NCBI RefSeq assembly: GCF_030272615.1
Contig: NC_081413.1
Span: forward strand, 160,144,849 to 160,208,848
DNA from: Cryptomeria japonica
Taxonomy: Eukaryota; Streptophyta; Pinopsida; Cupressales; Cupressaceae
Reading direction: 5' to 3'
Length of the DNA stretch: 64,000 bases
Shown one piece after another: positions 1-12,897 of the stretch. The notes beneath the pieces were generated by a model. The model saw only the letters and a list, made by a program, of their open reading frames with translations. It was not told the DNA's origin and did no database searches. The position numbers were made by a program, and so were the translations under genes. Position 1 is the first letter of the stretch. Each line of letters opens with the position of its first letter.

Positions 1-835
1 CTACATCTGATCAAAGAGGAGGATATAGAGGTGGAGGTAGATTTGGGGCAGGTAAGGATCAGGGGTGTTTATACGTAGGTGTTTTACATGCAATGAGGTT
101 GGGTACTTTTCTTTAAAGTGTCCAAAGATGGAGCATCAAAACAAGAATAATGAGAGAAGAGTAAATTTAGCACAAGAAGAGGAAGATAGTGGGAAGATCT
201 AGGATGTATACCCCAAGGAAGGAGAGACTTTGATGATTTAAAGGGCACCATTGGAATATCAAATCAAGCCAAAGGTTTCTATTTTTAGAACTCAATGTTT
301 GAGCCAAGGTAAATTATGAAAGGTGATATTTGATTTAGGTTATTTTGATAATTTATTTTCTCAAGAGATGATAGAGAAGTTGAATCTAATGAGAATACCC
401 TATAGAAGGCCCTACAAGGCAACTTGGGTGACTGATGATCAAAATCTTATAGTCCAAGAACAATGATATGTAGAGTTTGCTATAGGTGATTATCATGATA
501 GGGTTCTATGTGATGTAGTTCCCATAACATGCTATCATATGCTCTTGGGAAGACCTTGGCAATATCAAAGAAGAACATTAAATGATGGATACAACAATAT
601 ATATGTTGTTCACAAGGATGGTAAGTGGTTTACACTAATACCTTTGCAAAGCCATCAGTCATTTGAACCTAGGGTTATTTAATTTGGTAGGAAAGAGTAT
701 TTGAATTTACAAGTCCCTAGGACAAAGGGAATACATAATGAAGATCATAGGAATGATGATCAAACTGTGGTACAACAACAAATGGGAAATGACAGTAAAC
801 TATGGACAGGTCTGCAGCATGATGTGATGTAAAAT
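1..835 (+). pseudogene. Ty3/gypsy-like gag zinc knuckle and protease remnant
   Basis: The reading frame that continues from about position 80 shows a Gag zinc knuckle, C-F-T-C-N-E-V-G-Y-F-S-L-K-C, in which the usual histidine is tyrosine. About 75 codons later comes a retropepsin-like segment: F-D-L-G-Y-F-D-N where families usually have D-S/T-G, then a hydrophobic stretch ending in L-L-G-R-P-W-Q-Y. That order, knuckle then aspartic protease ending in LLGRPW, is typical of plant Ty3/gypsy polyproteins. The frame is broken by several stops (for example near 200, 239 and 317) and the first 80 bases read in another frame. No reverse transcriptase or integrase follows, so this is a truncated, dead copy. 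The 5' part lies outside the window. Confidence 0.7.
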
Positions 836-1021
836 AATGTGATGGTGGGGATCATTGAGTGTCCTATAAGTGTGTAGACTAAAGATAGTGATATTCCTTC
901 AAAGGTGAATGAACTTGGGGGTGATTTGGGCCTCCAGAAGTCAGTGAATATGGTGCAGGAGTAGTCAATATATGACTGTTCAAAACAGGGAAGCAATGAT
1001 TTGTTTTTGAAATCTAATCAT

Positions 1022-1201
1022 TTGAATGAGTTTGGTGTAGGTTCTAGGTGGAGGCCTCACTCTTTTCATGAGTCATTGTTGTGACAAATGCCTCATACAA
1101 AGATACATTGTAGGAATCCTTCAAGAAGGATGCATGGTGTGAAGACCAAACCTTTCCTCTCTTGGGACAAGAGACTTTTCATTGGGGGGGAGTATGGTGT
1201 A
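1022..1201 (+). pseudogene. C-terminal tail of the gypsy-like remnant and G-rich tract
   Basis: A single frame from 1022 reads as a basic, His/Arg-rich peptide with one internal stop (TGA at about 1082). It runs into a G-run at 1184-1190 followed by AGTATGGTGTAGG. The G-run resembles a polypurine tract, and TGGTGTAGG at 1195 could be the first bases of a 3' LTR. No second LTR copy is visible, so this boundary is an inference. The protein segment is not recognised beyond its position after the protease remnant; bases 836-1021 carry no readable frame. Confidence 0.35.
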
Positions 1202-2170
1202 GGAGCACCTAAGGGGCCTATAAGGTCTAAAATGTCTATAAGCCATGGATGGATGTAATGAGGGTCATTTAAGACCTTAAACAATGTAATAAGGCATGTA
1301 AAGCCAATATTTGTCATGGTTGAGTCAAGTTGAGTCAAGTTGTCTAGTGTCAAAATTGTCAAAATTGTGTCAATGTTGTCAAATGAGAAAATTTATGTAA
1401 TAAATGTTAAGAAGGTATGCTAAGTGTCAAAATTGGGTCCATATTATGTTTTAAGAGTGTTCAAATTATTAGATTGAGTTTCTTGATGATATAAGGACAA
1501 AATGTCAAGTATTGTCAATTTCACACATTCAAATCGTGGATTCCAATGGCTAGTTGGTTCTGAGGTAGTTATGGGTGTTGTTTTTGGTTTGGGGGGTCAA
1601 AGTATGTTTAAAAACCTAATTATCATGTGTGGAGAGGTTTTGGGGGGTTTATTTTGAAGATTGATATTTTTAATACCAAACTGTTGCAATAAAATTCAAC
1701 ATTTCCCTACATTCATGAGTGAAATCTAAAACATATTATTGTTTTATCTCTTCATTTTGATCTGCACTCTTTGAAAGGTGTTTGGTATATGTTCTAAAAA
1801 TGATTTGAAGTCATTTGAAGGTTTAATTCATCATTTTGGTGCATATATAGTTGACTTTCCCAAAACTAGTGTTGTAGGTACTTGTTTGTGTTGATTTGAG
1901 AGTCAAAATAAAGTTTTAGGGTTCGTTCCTCTTTATGTATTTGTTATTTCTTGAGTAATGAGTCCCTGATGGTGTATTATAGACTAAAATGCCGGTAAAA
2001 GTGCAAGGATAGAGTTGGCATGAAGGGTGATCACCTTTTGAGTGCAAGTTTGTGTGTGAAAGGTGCATGGGAATGGTGGCATAGGTGTAGCAGTAGGCAT
2101 TTGGCCTTAAAGAGGGCACTATTTGAGTATGGAATATGTGAGTGTGACATGCTGAAATTAATCATTGCTA
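1202..2170. other. non-coding, possible gypsy-type LTR
   Basis: No convincing coding frame on either strand. If the G-run at 1184-1190 is a polypurine tract, this stretch would be the 3' LTR of the gypsy-like remnant, but there is no partner copy in the window and no clear CA end or target duplication. Short repeated words such as TTGAGTCAAG (1320-1340) and TGTCAAAATTG (about 1349-1375) are the only structure seen. Confidence 0.25.
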
Positions 2171-3716
2171 AATAGGAAATAAGGAAAATCATGAATCCCT
2201 TAACTATCTAAGCAATCCAAACATAGACGAATGAAATAATGCAATTAAGAAACAAGAATGTAAAATATATTAATCTAAACTCCCTATTCCATTATCGCAT
2301 ATGGCTTCCATTGTTCTTCTCCTCTTTGTGGTATGATGGCTCTCAGATATTGCACTGACAACCTACAAATGACACAAATATTCAAAGTTCATTATTCAGA
2401 GTAATCATCCAGGATTGAGGAGGATTGAAAATGGAGATTGAATGCTCAATTTATAGATAATTGGAGAAGATTGATTGAAAGGTGGAACAAATTGATCAAG
2501 AGGTGGAACTCAGGTGAGCTCACATGTTGATTGATAGTTGAACTGCTGATTTGGAGGTGAAATAAAATAGATTGAATTGATTAATTGAGTTAACTGATTG
2601 AGAAAAAGGATGATTGGAGGAAAATAAAGAGGACAACAAAGAAAGCTTTATTTAGAAAAAGCTAACTAAAAGATAGAAATAGAGATTGGAGAGATAATTG
2701 AATTAATTAATTAATTTAGCATGTGCTTGCACTTTGACTTAGATTTTCAATTTAACCTTTGCATGAGATTTAATTCAAATATTGAATATATTTTAAATTC
2801 AATTTGTTATTTGAATATATTTAGAACTTGACTTTGATTTTCAATTTAATCTTTTCATGAGATTTAATTCAAATATTAAATTTATTTTAAATTCAATTTG
2901 TTATTTGAATATATTTAGAACTTGAATTTGATTTTCAATTTGATTTTTGATATCATGCACATGTATTTGAAATTAGAAGAAATTAGAAGAATAATGAAAT
3001 TAAATGAAATTAGAATTTGGGGATTTGGAATTAGAAGAATTAATTAGTTAATTAAATAATTTAAAGAAACTATTTAATTATTTAGAAATAGAATTTAATT
3101 AAATAATAAAGATTATTTGAATTAAAGGAATTAAATCACAATTATTTAAATAATATTTAGAAAAGGGTTGATGATTAGATGATTAGAGATAGAAATTGAA
3201 AATTATTTATTTAAATAATAAAGATTATTTAAATTGGAGAATTAATTAGAATTAGTTAAACAATAAATATCTAATTAACATTAGAAAATGGTTAAAATGA
3301 TTAAATGATGAAAGAATTGAGATTAGAATAATTAGTAAGATGATGAGGAAATATGAAATTAGAAGAATATGATTAATTAACTTAATTAAATAATTAAGAA
3401 TTATTTAACTAACTAGACGAATAATTAGTGCATGATCAAGGTGACATTTTTAGTTGTCTATAGTGATTACATGCCAAATATATTGTGAATCTTGAAGGAT
3501 AAGTTCTGGAAGTGATTGCAAGAGTGGATTTGAGGAGGCCCTAGTTTTGAAGGCCTAAATAGGAGGGTTTAGGGTTTGACGTATCAAATGAGAGTGTCTG
3601 CCCAAAAAAACATTAAAATCCTTTGATTTGAGACCTAAATTGATACTTTTTAAAGGTTTTGAATTGAGGGGAGCTGATATTTTGGTACTTTCTTTGTAAA
3701 AGTGGCTTAATTAGGC
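2171..3716. other. AT-rich non-coding region
   Basis: Very AT-rich DNA dominated by AATTAATTAA-type words and TTAGAA/ATTAGA blocks, especially 2680-3430. No reading frame of useful length on either strand. It holds one tandem repeat (separate entry). It may be matrix-attachment-like or simply eroded intergenic DNA. Confidence 0.5.
2733..2951 (+). repeat. AT-rich tandem repeat, period about 95 bp
   Basis: The block containing ATGAGATTTAATTCAAATATT, then TTCAATTTGTTATTTGAATATATTTAG, then a CTTGA..TTTGATTTTCAATTTAA segment occurs twice in a row (about 2763-2857 and 2858-2951). A partial unit (ACTTTGACTTAGATTTTCAATTTAACC) lies before it from 2733. The units differ by a few substitutions. Confidence 0.7.
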
Positions 3717-6215
3717 CTAAATGTGCAACAGTAGGGTACTGGTCCGTATAGTTAGTCCAAAAGAATGATATTGTATTTTTACATATGTTACATAACTTCC
3801 AAAAGGGTATCCTAATATGTAATGTATTTTGAATTTTTGTTGGGAAAGTTGTGAGAAAATGGCAAAATACATGTTTTGAAGGGCTACTAGGTTTACACCT
3901 AGATAGTACTTGGGTAAAGCATTGTTGATGAACCAGTCAAGTAGGTGGATGAAACATGTTGGAACATGTTGAATAGGGCATTTTGAGACCCTAGAAGGTG
4001 TAGGATTAAACCTTTGAAGTTGAGGCCTAAGTTTTAGTACCTTGGTGAAGCCTAGAGAAGGAAGTAGGTTAGCAAACCTTGTTGGTAAGAAGCTATAGTT
4101 GATTGAATCTATTTGGTTTTGATTATTACTTGGGTGGGCCCATAAAGTATCCATGGGATTTTTCATCGCCACCTGTTGAATATTTAATATGGAAAATAAC
4201 TCATCTGGATAAATCAAAAGGGGTCTTCTGCCTCGAGGGTACACATCCCATTGCAATAATGCCTTTTGCACTGGATCATATTCAGATCTAGTATACACAA
4301 TATCAGTATTTTGAGGTAATTTGAAGTTCTCTTCACCAACTAATTTGGTATATGTGTCAAACATTAATGCACCCATCATATTCCAACTAGGATATGTGAT
4401 CGTGCCAGCATCTATTAATATTTTTTTCCCTTTGGCTGGAGTTATTATCTTCATTTCCTCATCAATGGAATCTTGAAGATTATTTAAAGATTCTTCACTG
4501 ATGTCTTCTCTTCCTTCAATCCTCAACTTATTTTCTTTATGCTGATATATAAATTTTTGAAATTTAGGGGTTTGGAGGAATTGCTCATTTGAAACAAAGT
4601 TGTCACAATCATCAATTCTATCATCTGAAATTGCATATTCTGGGGGCTCAACAATAATTTCATTTTCTCCCTCTCCCTTGGTAGCCTCTGTTGGAACCTC
4701 ATTGTGACTCTCATGAACCCTAGAATCTAGTGACAAATGATCAAGAGGAACCTCTATCCTTGGTTCAAATGGCTTGTGCAGAAGAGCCTTTTCAGGGATT
4801 CCTTCAAGGATTTCTTATCTTAGATCCATAAGTTTCTCTTCTTTAGCCATTGGTTCCTGTGATATTTTCAACATCATGTTTTATCATATCCCTAACAATC
4901 TTACAATTGTATGCACTCATCAATTTATATAGCTCCATCTTCTGTGGTGTCTCCTTCCTTTCCAAATTTCTAATGAAATATTCTTTTAACAAATGACATG
5001 CTCATAACCCTTGAGCCCTTGTAGATTTATGGCCTTTTGAATATAGCCTTCATGGTCAAATTGGACCCTTGCATCAGTAGGTGACAATGAAAATTACTTC
5101 ATCTTCTTACCAATAAGTTCACAACTTTTTGTATTCTTTACAACAAAATCTCCAAAAGATAAATAACCTATTAGGAAGGATTGCTTGCCTCTTGATCTGA
5201 AATGCAAATGGTTGGACTCATGCATCTACCTAATAATCTCCAAGTAAGCAATTTTGTCTGGGAATTTTTTTAGGTAGTACATTGGGGGCTCCTTCAAATC
5301 CATAGACTGTAATTTTATTATGGGTCTCAATGAATGCTAATCTCCCCAATTGTGATCAATTTCCAACTCTAGATTGAAGTCTTTAGGTCTCAAAAACTTC
5401 TTGATTTCAAGAGAAAGTGAAAAATCTTCATCATAGCCAAACAAACCCATTAGTGGTTTCACAAATTGATCTTCAAAGCAATAATATTGAAAATTGGCAT
5501 AACATTTATCCCATATTGAAAGCCATAACTACATCGGCTTCTTCATTCCTTTCTTATTATATATATGTCCAGGTAAATCATCTCCCCATAACCTAGTTTC
5601 CTCTCCAACAAACAATAACATATGCATGAATAGTGAATAATGTGTGAATGCAATTTGATTGGGATCCCCTTTTATCTTTTCAAGGTCGTGATTCATCTGA
5701 TCAGCAATGAAGGAAGCATAATCAAATCTCCTGGTTCCTTGAATTGTGCATTAACAACAAGGACCATTAGTGCAATGCCCATGAGTGGGGGTGCCTCAAC
5801 TCCAAGGACCTATCCTATGGAGTAATAAGTATATTTAATGTGTGGTCTAAACCGGTTCACATCAAAGGGAGCCTGATCAGTATCCTAAAATGTCTCAGGT
5901 TTCTTTCCCTTTTCCCTCTTTCTATGGAAAGGCAATCTCCACTCCTTGTATATGCTCTTAAGAGATGTGTACTCCTATTTTAGCTTCCTAAGGTCAATGG
6001 TTGTCTCACATCCCCACTACAAACCAAACACCCGCTCAATGACATTTTTTCTAATTGGCAATAGGGGTTCACCAAATCTGTCATACATTGTTTTTGTGTT
6101 AACATCATACTTCTCAGCTAAAGCTCTCATCAATTTAGGTCTAGTAAAGATGTTTGGGACTGCTAGCCTTCCTATATTGAGATTCCATGGATTGCATACA
6201 GGCTTAAGACTGTCT
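3717..6215 (-). pseudogene. unknown gene, 3' part, separated from its 5' part by copia-1
   Basis: Read on the minus strand from 6215 down, almost the whole stretch is coding-like but interrupted by a few frameshifts and stops. The last 340 codons (4736 to 3717) are open. Visible segments are W-N-L-N-I-G-R-L-A-V-P-N just inside 6215, a hydrophobic block around 5560-5700 (L-E-K-I-K-G-D followed by F-M-H-M-L-L-F), an acidic stretch around 4600-4730, and a late segment W-D-V-Y-P-R-G-R-R-P. The frame at 6214 continues exactly the frame that enters copia-1 at 12899-12901, so this is the downstream part of the gene at 12898-13174. I do not recognise the family. The L-E-K-I-K...M-L-L block resembles ORF2 of the pol-less elements at 41750 and 49806, which suggests a mobile-element rather than host origin. 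Confidence 0.6.
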
Positions 6216-7273
6216 TGTTGGTATTTTGGTATGGTTTTGTCATTGATTTCAACACCTACTAATACACCTACTTTGGAGATCCAGCAACATTCACCGACAA
6301 GCAGTAAACTGTGTAACAATTACTGGTATATGGTTCACCGGCAGGATATATTGTTCACCGATACCTGGAATGATATGGAAGACACTTGGTAATGATGAAG
6401 ACATCATGTGGACATTCTATTTTGAAGAAATAATCATTGGTATATTCATATTTGCATATTTGCTTTTACCGACAAATAGGTCCAGGTTAACTAGGGTTAC
6501 ATCGGCAGGTTTATCTTTTCCAGATCAGCATGGCATGCTATGGAGATGATTTATTATTGTTGTAAATGCATTAAGCTGACATGTTCAATCAGTTATTGCA
6601 TCGGATATTATATTGTATGTAAAATGTTTTTTGTAATATCTTGTAGAGCCCACCTACTAAAATTGGTCTTAGGGTATGGTATAAATGTAAGATCTTATTT
6701 GTAAGATCAAGTGTGGAATGTGGAAAAGAATTAAGTGAAGGTATATGCGAGATCAAGTAGGGATATACACGAAGACATCATTTGAAGGTGAAGTTAGGTT
6801 TTTGTAGAAGCATATCAACATTACACCGGTATTGACTCAAGCATATGAAGATGCTATTTTGTGCAGTACATTCTTATTAGATTTAACCATCCAACTATAG
6901 TCAGTGTGACTCCCATTTTGTGATTGAGCAGTGAGCTCTAGGCTGTTGGCCTTTTTGCATGTGCAGACCCCATTTATGTACACTTACTATCTATAGTAGT
7001 ATCATCTGATTGTGGGTAAGGTTTCCCACCGTGGTTTTTCCCCTTACAGGGTTTCCATGTACAAATATTGGTGTCATGTGTTGTGGATGCCTTTATGTTT
7101 ATGTTTCATGCATTAATCCTTATTGGTATAGTAATTTACTATTAACACTGTCTACCAGCATACTTAACTGGTTTACCGGTATTAAGCATTAAGTTGGTTA
7201 ATAAGTTTTTGGTTTGAATTTATTTGACAACTGATTCACCCTGCCCCCTCTCAGTTGTCTCTAGGACCTAACA
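6216..7273 (+). repeat. copia-1 5' LTR
   Basis: Starts TGTTGGTATTTTGG and ends GGACCTAACA. A C-rich/pyrimidine tract (about 7238-7258) lies close to its end, as in the other copia LTRs here. The promoter is expected inside it, but no TATA box is singled out with confidence. Confidence 0.95.
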
Positions 7274-7274
7274 A

Positions 7275-7287
7275 TTGGTATCAGAGC
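7275..7287 (+). other. copia-1 primer-binding site
   Basis: TTGGTATCAGAGC lies two bases after the 5' LTR. It is the standard plant copia site, complementary to the 3' end of initiator methionine tRNA, from which minus-strand DNA synthesis is primed. Confidence 0.9.
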
Positions 7288-7329
7288 TTAGTCCTCTTTT
7301 GTAGAACTTTAACAACTTGAGGAGATCCA

Positions 7330-10300
7330 ATGTCTACTAATTACTTCAGGAAGGATAGTCCTAAACTTGATGGAACCAACTATGGGATATGGAAGATCTG
7401 AATGGAGACACATCTGAATTGCATCGGTAAAGACATCTGGGAAGTTACAAAGAATGGTTATACTACTATTGTAGCTGGTCAGACTGCTCCAAATACTTTA
7501 GCCAAAGATGAAGAGAATGATTGCAAAGCAAGAGAAGCACTTTTGAGCACATTATCAGATCAACAAATCATGGGATTATCAGATAGGTCTACTGCTAAAG
7601 CTATTTGGGATCATTTGGAAACACTGAATGAAGGAGATTCCATAGTCAAAATTGCAAAGCTTGAAAGCTTCTGAGTCAGGTATGAACATCTGAAAATGGA
7701 AGAAGATGAAAGGATTTCTTCTTTTATGGAAAGAGTAAATGAAATTGTTTTGGGTATTAAATATTGTGGAGGAACTCTGAGTGAGGATGAAATTGTTTCA
7801 AAAATCTTAAGAGGTTTTCCACCGGCATATAAAATGAAGGTTACTGCTATAAATGAGTTGAGAACAATGCCTTATACATCAGTAACTAGGGATACATTGA
7901 TTGGAAAACTTTCAGCCTTTGAAATTGAGGAATTTGGTCCTGTTACTATAAAGATTGATTTGGCCTTTAAAGCATCAACATCATCTACTCCATCATTTGA
8001 CAAATCAGACTGGAGAGCCTTTTATGCAAGAGAACTTAAAGAATCCAGAAGGGAGAATGAAGAGCTTGAAGAGCTTGAAGCACTATTTGCAAGAAAAATG
8101 CCAAAAGGTCCAATTGGAAGTAAGTATGAAGGTAAAGCACCCTTTAAATGTTTTAACTGCAATAAGATTGGTCATATGGCTTCAAGATGCCTTAATAGAC
8201 ATGCTAGACTAAGAGAAGAAGCTAGAAGAACATACAAGCCTAATCCTGAATATTAGAGATACAGATTTAAAAAGAACAAAGACAAATCTTGTTACATTGC
8301 TGATGAAGGTGTGACTGATGATTCTGATGAGGATCCAGCAGACAATGGATAGGTTTTTGTTGCTATAATAGAAGATCATCTGGCACCTACTGCTCAACCG
8401 GTAGAACAAGCCCTAGTAGCTAAAGTTGAAACAAAGGATGAATGGATTATTGACTCAAGATGCTCACATCATATGACTGGAGACAAAGGTAAATTCTTGA
8501 ACTTTCAAGAATACAATGGAGGTTTAGTAAGATTTGGAGATTACAAAGCTTGTTCAATCAAAGGTAAGGGTTCAATATCTCTTGATGGTAAACATAACAC
8601 TAAAAATGTCTACTATGTTGAAGGATTAAAGCATAATCTTTTAAGTGTTGGTCAATTAGTTGAGAAGGGATTTCAGCTACAATTTAAAAATAGAAAATGC
8701 AAAATCATGAATAGAACTAGTTTGGAAAGTGCAACCGGTAATCAGACTAGAGGCAATATCTTTCATTTGAATAATAGTGAAAAGGCATGCTTAATTGCAC
8801 ATATAGATGAAAGTTGGTTATGGCATAAGAGACTATGTCATGTAAATTTTGATTGCATGGTAAAAATCAGTACTTCTAAGGCAGTTAGAGATCTACCTAA
8901 AATTGTGAAACCTCAGAATACAATTTGTAAGGAATGTCAATTTGGAAAACAAGTTAGAGCTAGTTTCAAAAGTATTCCAAAAAAATCCAATAATGCTCTT
9001 GACTTAATTCACACTAATTTATGTGGTCTAGCTAGAACTAGAAGCTTACAAGGTGATAGATATTTCATGCTAATTATTGATGATTATTCTAGAATGTGTT
9101 GGGTTACTTTTCTCACAGAAAAATCAGAAGCACTTGGTAAGTTCAAACTATTCAAAGCAATGGTTGAAAATGAAACCGATACGAAAATCAAATGTTTAAG
9201 ATCGGATCAAGGAGGAGAATTCACATCTAAGGACTTTAATACAGTTTGTGAAGTGAATGGAATCAAAAGACAATTATCAGCACCTCAGACACCACAGCAG
9301 AATGGAGTTGTTGAAAGGAAAAATAGAACTATCTTGGATGTAGCTAGAAGTATGTTATCAGAAGCAAATCTACCACATGTGTATTGGAGAGAAGCAGTTA
9401 GCACTGATGTCTATACATTCAACAAAGTTCACATCAAAGGTGAAACTGGTAAGACCCCTCATGAACTATGGTTTGGTAATACTCCTACTCTTAAGTATTT
9501 TAGAATTTTTGGAAGTAAATGTTATACTAGAAGAGATGAGTATATTGGCAAATTTGATCCTAGAAGTGATGAAGGAATATTTCTTGGTTATTCATCTAAG
9601 AGCAAGGCATATAGATGTTTTAATAAAAGATTGCAGAAAATTGTTGAGAGTACAAATGTAAAGATTGATGAACAATTCAGAGGAACTTCAAGGTATATAG
9701 ACTCTAAACTGGCAACAAAAATTGTGACAAATGAACCTATACTGAATCCACCGGTACAGAATGAAGATCCAGTTACCCCAATATTATCAGAAGATTCCAC
9801 AATAATTGAAGAACAACAACAAACCAAGACACCCCGGTATGTAAGATTGAATCATTCTAAAGATAAGATAATTGGAAACAAATTTAAAGGAGTTATGACA
9901 AGAGGAAGATTGGAAAATGAAGAGGTATGTCATATTTCTCAAATTGAACCATCATCTATCAATGAGGCATGTGAAGATAAATTTTGGATTAAAGCTATGG
10001 AAGAAGAATTAGGACAAATTGAGAAGAATAATACTTGGACATTAGTTCCTTAACCTAAAGATAAAAATGTAATTGGAACTAAATGGGTATTTAGAAACAA
10101 ACTTAATGAAGATGGTAAGGTTGTTAGAAACAAAGCAAGACTAGTGTGTAAGGGATATTCTCAGAAAGAAGGAGTTGATTACAATGAAACCTTTGCGTTG
10201 GGAGCCAAAATTGAGGTAGTTAGATTATTCTTGGCTTTTGCAGCTCACAGGGATTACAAAGTTTATCAAATGGATATTAAATGTGCATTTTTAAATGGAG

Positions 10301-11481
10301 ATCTTGAAGAAGAAGTATATATTGAACAACCTAATGGATTTTCTTTGACAGATGATAATGATATGGTTTGCAGGTTAAGAAAAGCTTTGTATGGATTGAA
10401 ACAAGCCCCAAGAGCTTGGTATGCAAGGTTGGATAAGTATCTTTTGAGGATTGGTTTTACTAAAGGAAATACAGATAACAATTTATATTACAAAGTAACT
10501 AATGATGACATCTTGATTATTGAAGTATTTGTTGATGATATAATCTTTGGAGGTGAAGATGGATTATGTAAGGAATTTTCTCTTGAAATGCAGCAAGAAT
10601 TTGAAATGTCTATGATTGGAGAAATAAAATTCTTTTTAGGTTTGCAAATTTCTCAGACTGATAAAGGTATATTTTTGAGTCAATCCAAGTACTTGAAAGA
10701 ATTACTAAAGAAATTTGGGATGGAGAACTCTAAACTGGTAAGCACACCTATGACTAAAAATGACAAATTATCTCAAAGGGATGAATCTACACCTGTTAAT
10801 CCAACTAGATACAAATCTATGATAGGAGGTTTACTATATTTGACACAAACCAGGCCTGATATTATGAATGCAGTATGTATTGTTTCTAGATTTCAGAGTA
10901 ATCTTAGGGAAAATCATGAATCAATAGTAAAAAGGATTTTCTGGTACTTACAAGGCACAACAAATCTTGGATTATGGTATCCTAAAGATGAAAACTTTGA
11001 TCTATATGCATACACAGATGCAAATTGGGTAGGAGATGTAGATGATAGAAAAAGAACCACTGGAGGAGCATTCTTTCTTGGAAAGAGATTAGTTTCTTGG
11101 TTGAGTAAGAAACAGAGTTGTACATCTTTATCAACAACAAAATCAGAATATGTTGCAACAGCATCAATCTGTACACAGGTATTATGCCTTAAGCAAATGT
11201 TGAAAGACATAAAGGTAAAATGCAAAGAACCTATTACTATATATTGTGATAACACTGCAGCAATTGATATATCTAAGAATTCGGTATTACATTCTAAAAC
11301 AAAACATGTTTCTATCAAACTGAATTTTCTAAGGGAAAAAGTTGAAGAAAAGGAGATAAAACTAGTTTATGTGAATACTAAAGAACAACTTGCAGATATT
11401 TTCACAAAACCTTTGCCTAAGGAGACTTTTGAGTATCTCAGAGATCAGCTTGGAGTCATACCACCACCGGTAGAGACTTAG
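7330..11481 (+). pseudogene. copia-1 gag-pol polyprotein, five premature stops
   Basis: One frame of 1,384 codons from the ATG at 7330, with no frameshift but stops at 7399 (TGA), 7672 (TGA), 8254 (TAG), 8350 (TAG) and 10051 (TAA). Gag ends with a CCHC knuckle at codon 274. The protease site at codons 375-377 is D-S-R instead of D-S-G, so it is probably inactive. Integrase has the N-terminal zinc-binding region from about codon 499 and the acidic triad D584, D626, E662 (35 residues between the last two, as expected). The reverse transcriptase carries F-V-D-D at codons 1067-1070, and RNase H fills the C-terminus. Against relatives in this window, the stops at 7399, 7672 and 10051 look like C-to-T changes (CGA to TGA, CAA to TAA) and the one at 8350 like TGG to TAG. 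Confidence 0.93.
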
Positions 11482-11847
11482 ATAGTTGATGATTGTCATC
11501 AACTGATAGAATTAAATGAACAAATCTTTTATTCCGGTATTTGATGAGGAAGCTACTTCTCAGGGGGAGTAGTTGGTATATTGAATTGATTGGTATTTGG
11601 TATGAAATTGACCTTTTGTGACTTTGGCATTTGATGTCAAAGGGGGAGAGATATCTATGGAAAAACACATTATCCTTTTGGGGAGAGATTTTGTAAAACA
11701 CATTTAAAAAGAAATTGGTATGAGAAATTGGTATTGTTACTCCCAGGGGGAGATATGGAGATTGTTGGTTTTTGTATTTGGCATTTCTGTTTTGGCACTT
11801 TGATGGTTTTTCCATCTTGTGTTGCCATCAATGGAAAAGGGGGAGAT
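11482..11847 (+). other. copia-1 3' untranslated region with polypurine tract
   Basis: Short stretch between the polyprotein stop and the 3' LTR. It carries four GGGGGAG-type runs (about 11564, 11644, 11746 and 11840). The last, AAAAGGGGGAGAT ending at 11847, abuts the LTR and is the polypurine tract that primes plus-strand synthesis; the others are look-alikes further upstream. Confidence 0.85.
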
Positions 11848-12897
11848 TGTTGGTATTTTGGTATGGTTTTGTCATTGATCTCAACACCTACTAATACACC
11901 TACTTTGGAGATCCAACAACATTCACTGGCAAGCAGTAAATTGTGCAATAGTTATTGGTATATGGTTCACTAGCAGGATATATTTTTCACCGGTACCTGG
12001 AATGATATGGAAGACACTTGGTAATGATGAAGACATCATGTGGACATTCTATTTTGAAGAAATACTCATTGGTATATTCATATTTGCTTTTACCAGCAAA
12101 TAGGTGTAGGTTAACTAGGGTTACACCGGCAGGTTTATCTTTTCCAGATCAGCATGGCACACTATGGAGATGATTTATTATTGTTGTAAATGCATTATGC
12201 TAACATTTTCAATTGGTTATTGCATTAGATATTATATTGTATGTAAAATGTTTTTTGTAATATCTTGTAGAGCTGACCCACTAAAATTGGTCTTAGGGTA
12301 TGGTATAAATGTAAGATCTTATTTGTAAGATCAAGTGTGGAATGCAGAAAAGAATTAAGTGAAGGTATATGCGAGATCAAGTAGGGATATACATGAAGAC
12401 ATCATTTGAAGGTGAAGTTAGGTTTTTGTAGAAGCATATCAGCATTACACCGGTACTGAATCAAGCATATGAAGATGCTATTTTGTGCAGTACATTCTTA
12501 TTGGATTTAACCATCCAACTGTAGTAAGTGTGACTCCCATTTTGTGATTGAGTAGTGAGCTCTAGGCTGTTGGCCTTTCTGCATGTGCAGACCCCATTTA
12601 TGTACACTTACTATTTGCAGTAGTATCATATGATTGTGGGTAAGGTTTCCCACCATGGCTTTCCCCTTACAGGGTTTCCACGTATAAATATTGGTGTCAT
12701 GTGTTGTGGATGACTTTATGTTTATGTTTCATGCATTAATCCTTACTGGTATAGCAATTTACTATTAACACTGTCTATCGACATACTTAACTGGTTTACC
12801 GGTATTAAGCATTAAGTTGGTTAATAAGTTTTTGGTTTGAATTTATTTGACAACTGATTCACCCCCCCCCCCTCTTAGTTGTCTCTGGGACCTAACA
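11848..12897 (+). repeat. copia-1 3' LTR
   Basis: Same sequence as 6216-7273 with scattered, mostly transition, differences and small indels. For example, it lacks a 9-bp duplication present in the 5' copy near 6450. It ends CCTAACA and is followed by the target duplicate TGTCT. Confidence 0.95.

Larger units (their letters stand above)
6216..12897 (+). mobile_element. copia-1: full-length Ty1/copia LTR retrotransposon
   Basis: Complete element of 6,682 bp with two LTRs (1,058 and 1,050 bp) beginning TGTTGG and ending CCTAACA. It is flanked on both sides by the 5-bp target duplication TGTCT (6211-6215 and 12898-12902). Inside, in order, are a primer-binding site, one gag-pol reading frame (gag, protease, integrase, reverse transcriptase, RNase H), a 3' untranslated region and a polypurine tract. 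Integrase before reverse transcriptase marks the Ty1/copia superfamily. The first 290 aligned LTR bases differ at about 19 positions, mostly transitions, so the copy is not recent. It landed inside a minus-strand reading frame. It cannot be autonomous now because of five in-frame stops. Confidence 0.95.

Noticed and set aside
5946-6392. 148-codon plus-strand frame
   Set aside because: It is antisense to the split minus-strand gene and runs across the copia-1 boundary at 6216.
10914-11318. 134-codon minus-strand frame
   Set aside because: Antisense to copia-1 RNase H.
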